Position numbers and translations under genes: made by a program. From assembly GCF_014648135.1 (NCBI RefSeq), contig NZ_BMQN01000028.1, positions 1 to 21,502 of the forward strand: a DNA stretch of 21,502 nucleotides, in the 5' to 3' direction. Positions within the stretch are counted from its first letter, which is position 1, and the number at the start of each line of letters is the position of its first letter. Under the pieces are notes generated by a model. That model saw nothing but the letters and a program-made list of their open reading frames with translations, did no database searches and had not been told where the DNA came from. Source of the stretch: Deinococcus sedimenti. Lineage in GTDB: Bacteria; Deinococcota; Deinococci; Deinococcales; Deinococcaceae. This document shows, in pieces, positions 20,872 to 21,502 of the stretch.

Positions 20872-21117
20872 ATGAACGACGAGCGTGCCACCGACGACCT
20901 GGTGCTGCTCGATCTGCACTATTCCGGGGTGCTGCGCGGTGAACTCGCGGACGAGGTGCAGACACGTCTTCAGCATGATCCGGCGTTCCAGGTGGCGGCT
21001 GAGCAGTACCTGGCGGACTGGTCTGAGCTGCTTGACGTCTTCGACCCGGATGGACTTGTGCCGGACGGCGCTGAAGACCGGCTGATTGCGCGACTCCGGG
21101 CTGACGTCCACGAGTAA
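20872..21117 (+). CDS. Small protein, anti-sigma N-terminus-like
   Basis: This 81-aa acidic helical protein has an opening (DDLVLLDLHYSGVLRGELADEVQTRL, then HDPAFQVAAEQYLADW) that resembles the N-terminal sigma-binding helices of RskA-type anti-sigma factors, but it lacks the Cys/His zinc site and any membrane segment. The end (EDRLIARLRADV) also fits the linker that usually follows that domain. A stand-alone sigma-binding protein is possible, and a simple hypothetical protein equally so. The start is supported by a -10 box 7 nt upstream. A strong 10-bp hairpin follows and separates it from the convergent tail-fibre-like gene. Confidence 0.65.
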   Translation: MNDERATDDLVLLDLHYSGVLRGELADEVQTRLQHDPAFQVAAEQYLADWSELLDVFDPDGLVPDGAEDRLIARLRADVHE

Positions 21118-21151
21118 CCACCATCCTCGACAGCTGGGTTTTGCGCGTGTT

Positions 21152-21173
21152 CCGGGCCTGATTTCAGGCCCGG
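21152..21173. terminator. Perfect 10-bp hairpin between convergent genes
   Basis: CCGGGCCTGA (21152-21161) and TCAGGCCCGG (21164-21173) pair fully around 2 nt. On the plus strand it is followed by TTCTGT. It lies 34 nt after the plus gene and 13 nt after the minus gene, so it probably serves both. Confidence 0.75.
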
Positions 21174-21186
21174 TTCTGTGTGGAAT

Positions 21187-21502
21187 TCACACTACCGAAT
21201 TGGCTCCCACGTAGCGCCAGATCGCGCCATCCGACCACACCGGCGCGGATTTCCCGGCCGCTGGATCGGACACCAATGCCGCCGCGCCCGCCGCACCGCC
21301 CAGGTTCTGCCCATTCGCGAACGGCAGCGTGGCGCGGGTCAGCACCGTGTACCGTACGGTTCCACCCAGGGTCAACGCCGCTTTAATCACATTGTTCGAG
21401 TCGATCACGTTCCACTGATTCAGCGTGTAGTCGAAGGCTCTGTACCGGACATCTTCAGGTTGAGGCTGTGCTGGACGCAAAATTCCTGAACGTATGATCG
21501 GT
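21187..21502 (-). CDS. Tail-fibre-like protein, only the C-terminal end
   Basis: The frame is open from the right window edge to a stop at 21187-21189, about 104 codons, so the N-terminus lies beyond 21502. The end reads TVLTRATLPFANGQNLGG, then GAAALVSDPAAGKSAPVWSD and GAIWRYVG. This resembles the common phage tail-protein ending in which an ATAGARAFVTD-type strand is followed by a VPVYSDGTNWRIG-type stretch. That supports a tail fibre or minor structural protein, most likely trimeric. A TTG at 21480 could start a 97-aa version, but an open frame across the edge is more likely. It points to a prophage continuing to the right. Confidence 0.65.
   Translation of the reverse strand, partial: PIIRSGILRPAQPQPEDVRYRAFDYTLNQWNVIDSNNVIKAALTLGGTVRYTVLTRATLPFANGQNLGGAAGAAALVSDPAAGKSAPVWSDGAIWRYVGANSVV

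Noticed and set aside
1..21502. CRISPR arrays, tRNA and rRNA genes
   Set aside because: I found no regularly spaced repeat array and no recognisable cloverleaf or rRNA segment by eye. A short or unusual tRNA would need a dedicated scan.

Overview
The window looks like part of a Deinococcus-type chromosome. The DNA is GC-rich throughout except for one AT-rich stretch. The gene content fits that group: GGDEF, HD-GYP and GAF signalling proteins, Rcp1-like single-domain response regulators, an exported nuclease with an Excalibur domain, and a minor-pilin operon containing a DUF4900-like protein. Several plus-strand genes have a -10 box only 5 to 7 nt before the ATG, the arrangement known from leaderless Deinococcus transcripts. 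The genus is an inference from these features, not from any database match.

Region 1 (1-9222) is mainly a signalling cluster. It holds a GAF protein cut by the left edge, a 5TM-LYT diguanylate cyclase, a GAF/HD-GYP phosphodiesterase, a small winged-helix-like protein, a PAS-PAS diguanylate cyclase and three response regulators made of a receiver domain alone. Between them are small hypothetical genes and a modular DNA-binding protein. No histidine kinase is visible. The region ends with a secreted SNase/Excalibur nuclease. Its likely role is to set c-di-GMP levels and relay phosphorylation signals.

Region 2 (9542-13075, minus strand) is a tightly coupled four-gene operon: GspH/FimT-, PilV- and PilW-like prepilins followed by a large DUF4900/PilX-like protein. 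Neighbouring reading frames overlap by 4, 4 and 1 nt. A perfect 15-bp hairpin lies downstream.

Region 3 (about 13080-13911) is AT-rich and nearly gene-free. It carries a truncated DUF1016 (YhcG) N-terminal domain and two related short repeats. It looks like foreign, decaying DNA at the edge of a mobile element.

Region 4 (13912-21502) looks prophage-like. A tyrosine recombinase is followed by a minus-strand cassette of nine small membrane or exported proteins. These include an M15-type endolysin, two holin-like proteins, three lipoproteins (two of them HExxH paralogues) and a 51-aa membrane peptide. Long hairpins separate its sub-units. An XRE regulator is divergent from the cassette across an operator-rich control region. 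Beyond it are an SRPBCC/DUF1990-like gene, a small anti-sigma-like gene, two copies of a conserved hairpin repeat, and the C-terminal end of a tail-fibre-like protein running off the right edge. The order tail fibre, lysis cassette, integrase suggests this is one end of a prophage whose main body lies beyond 21502.
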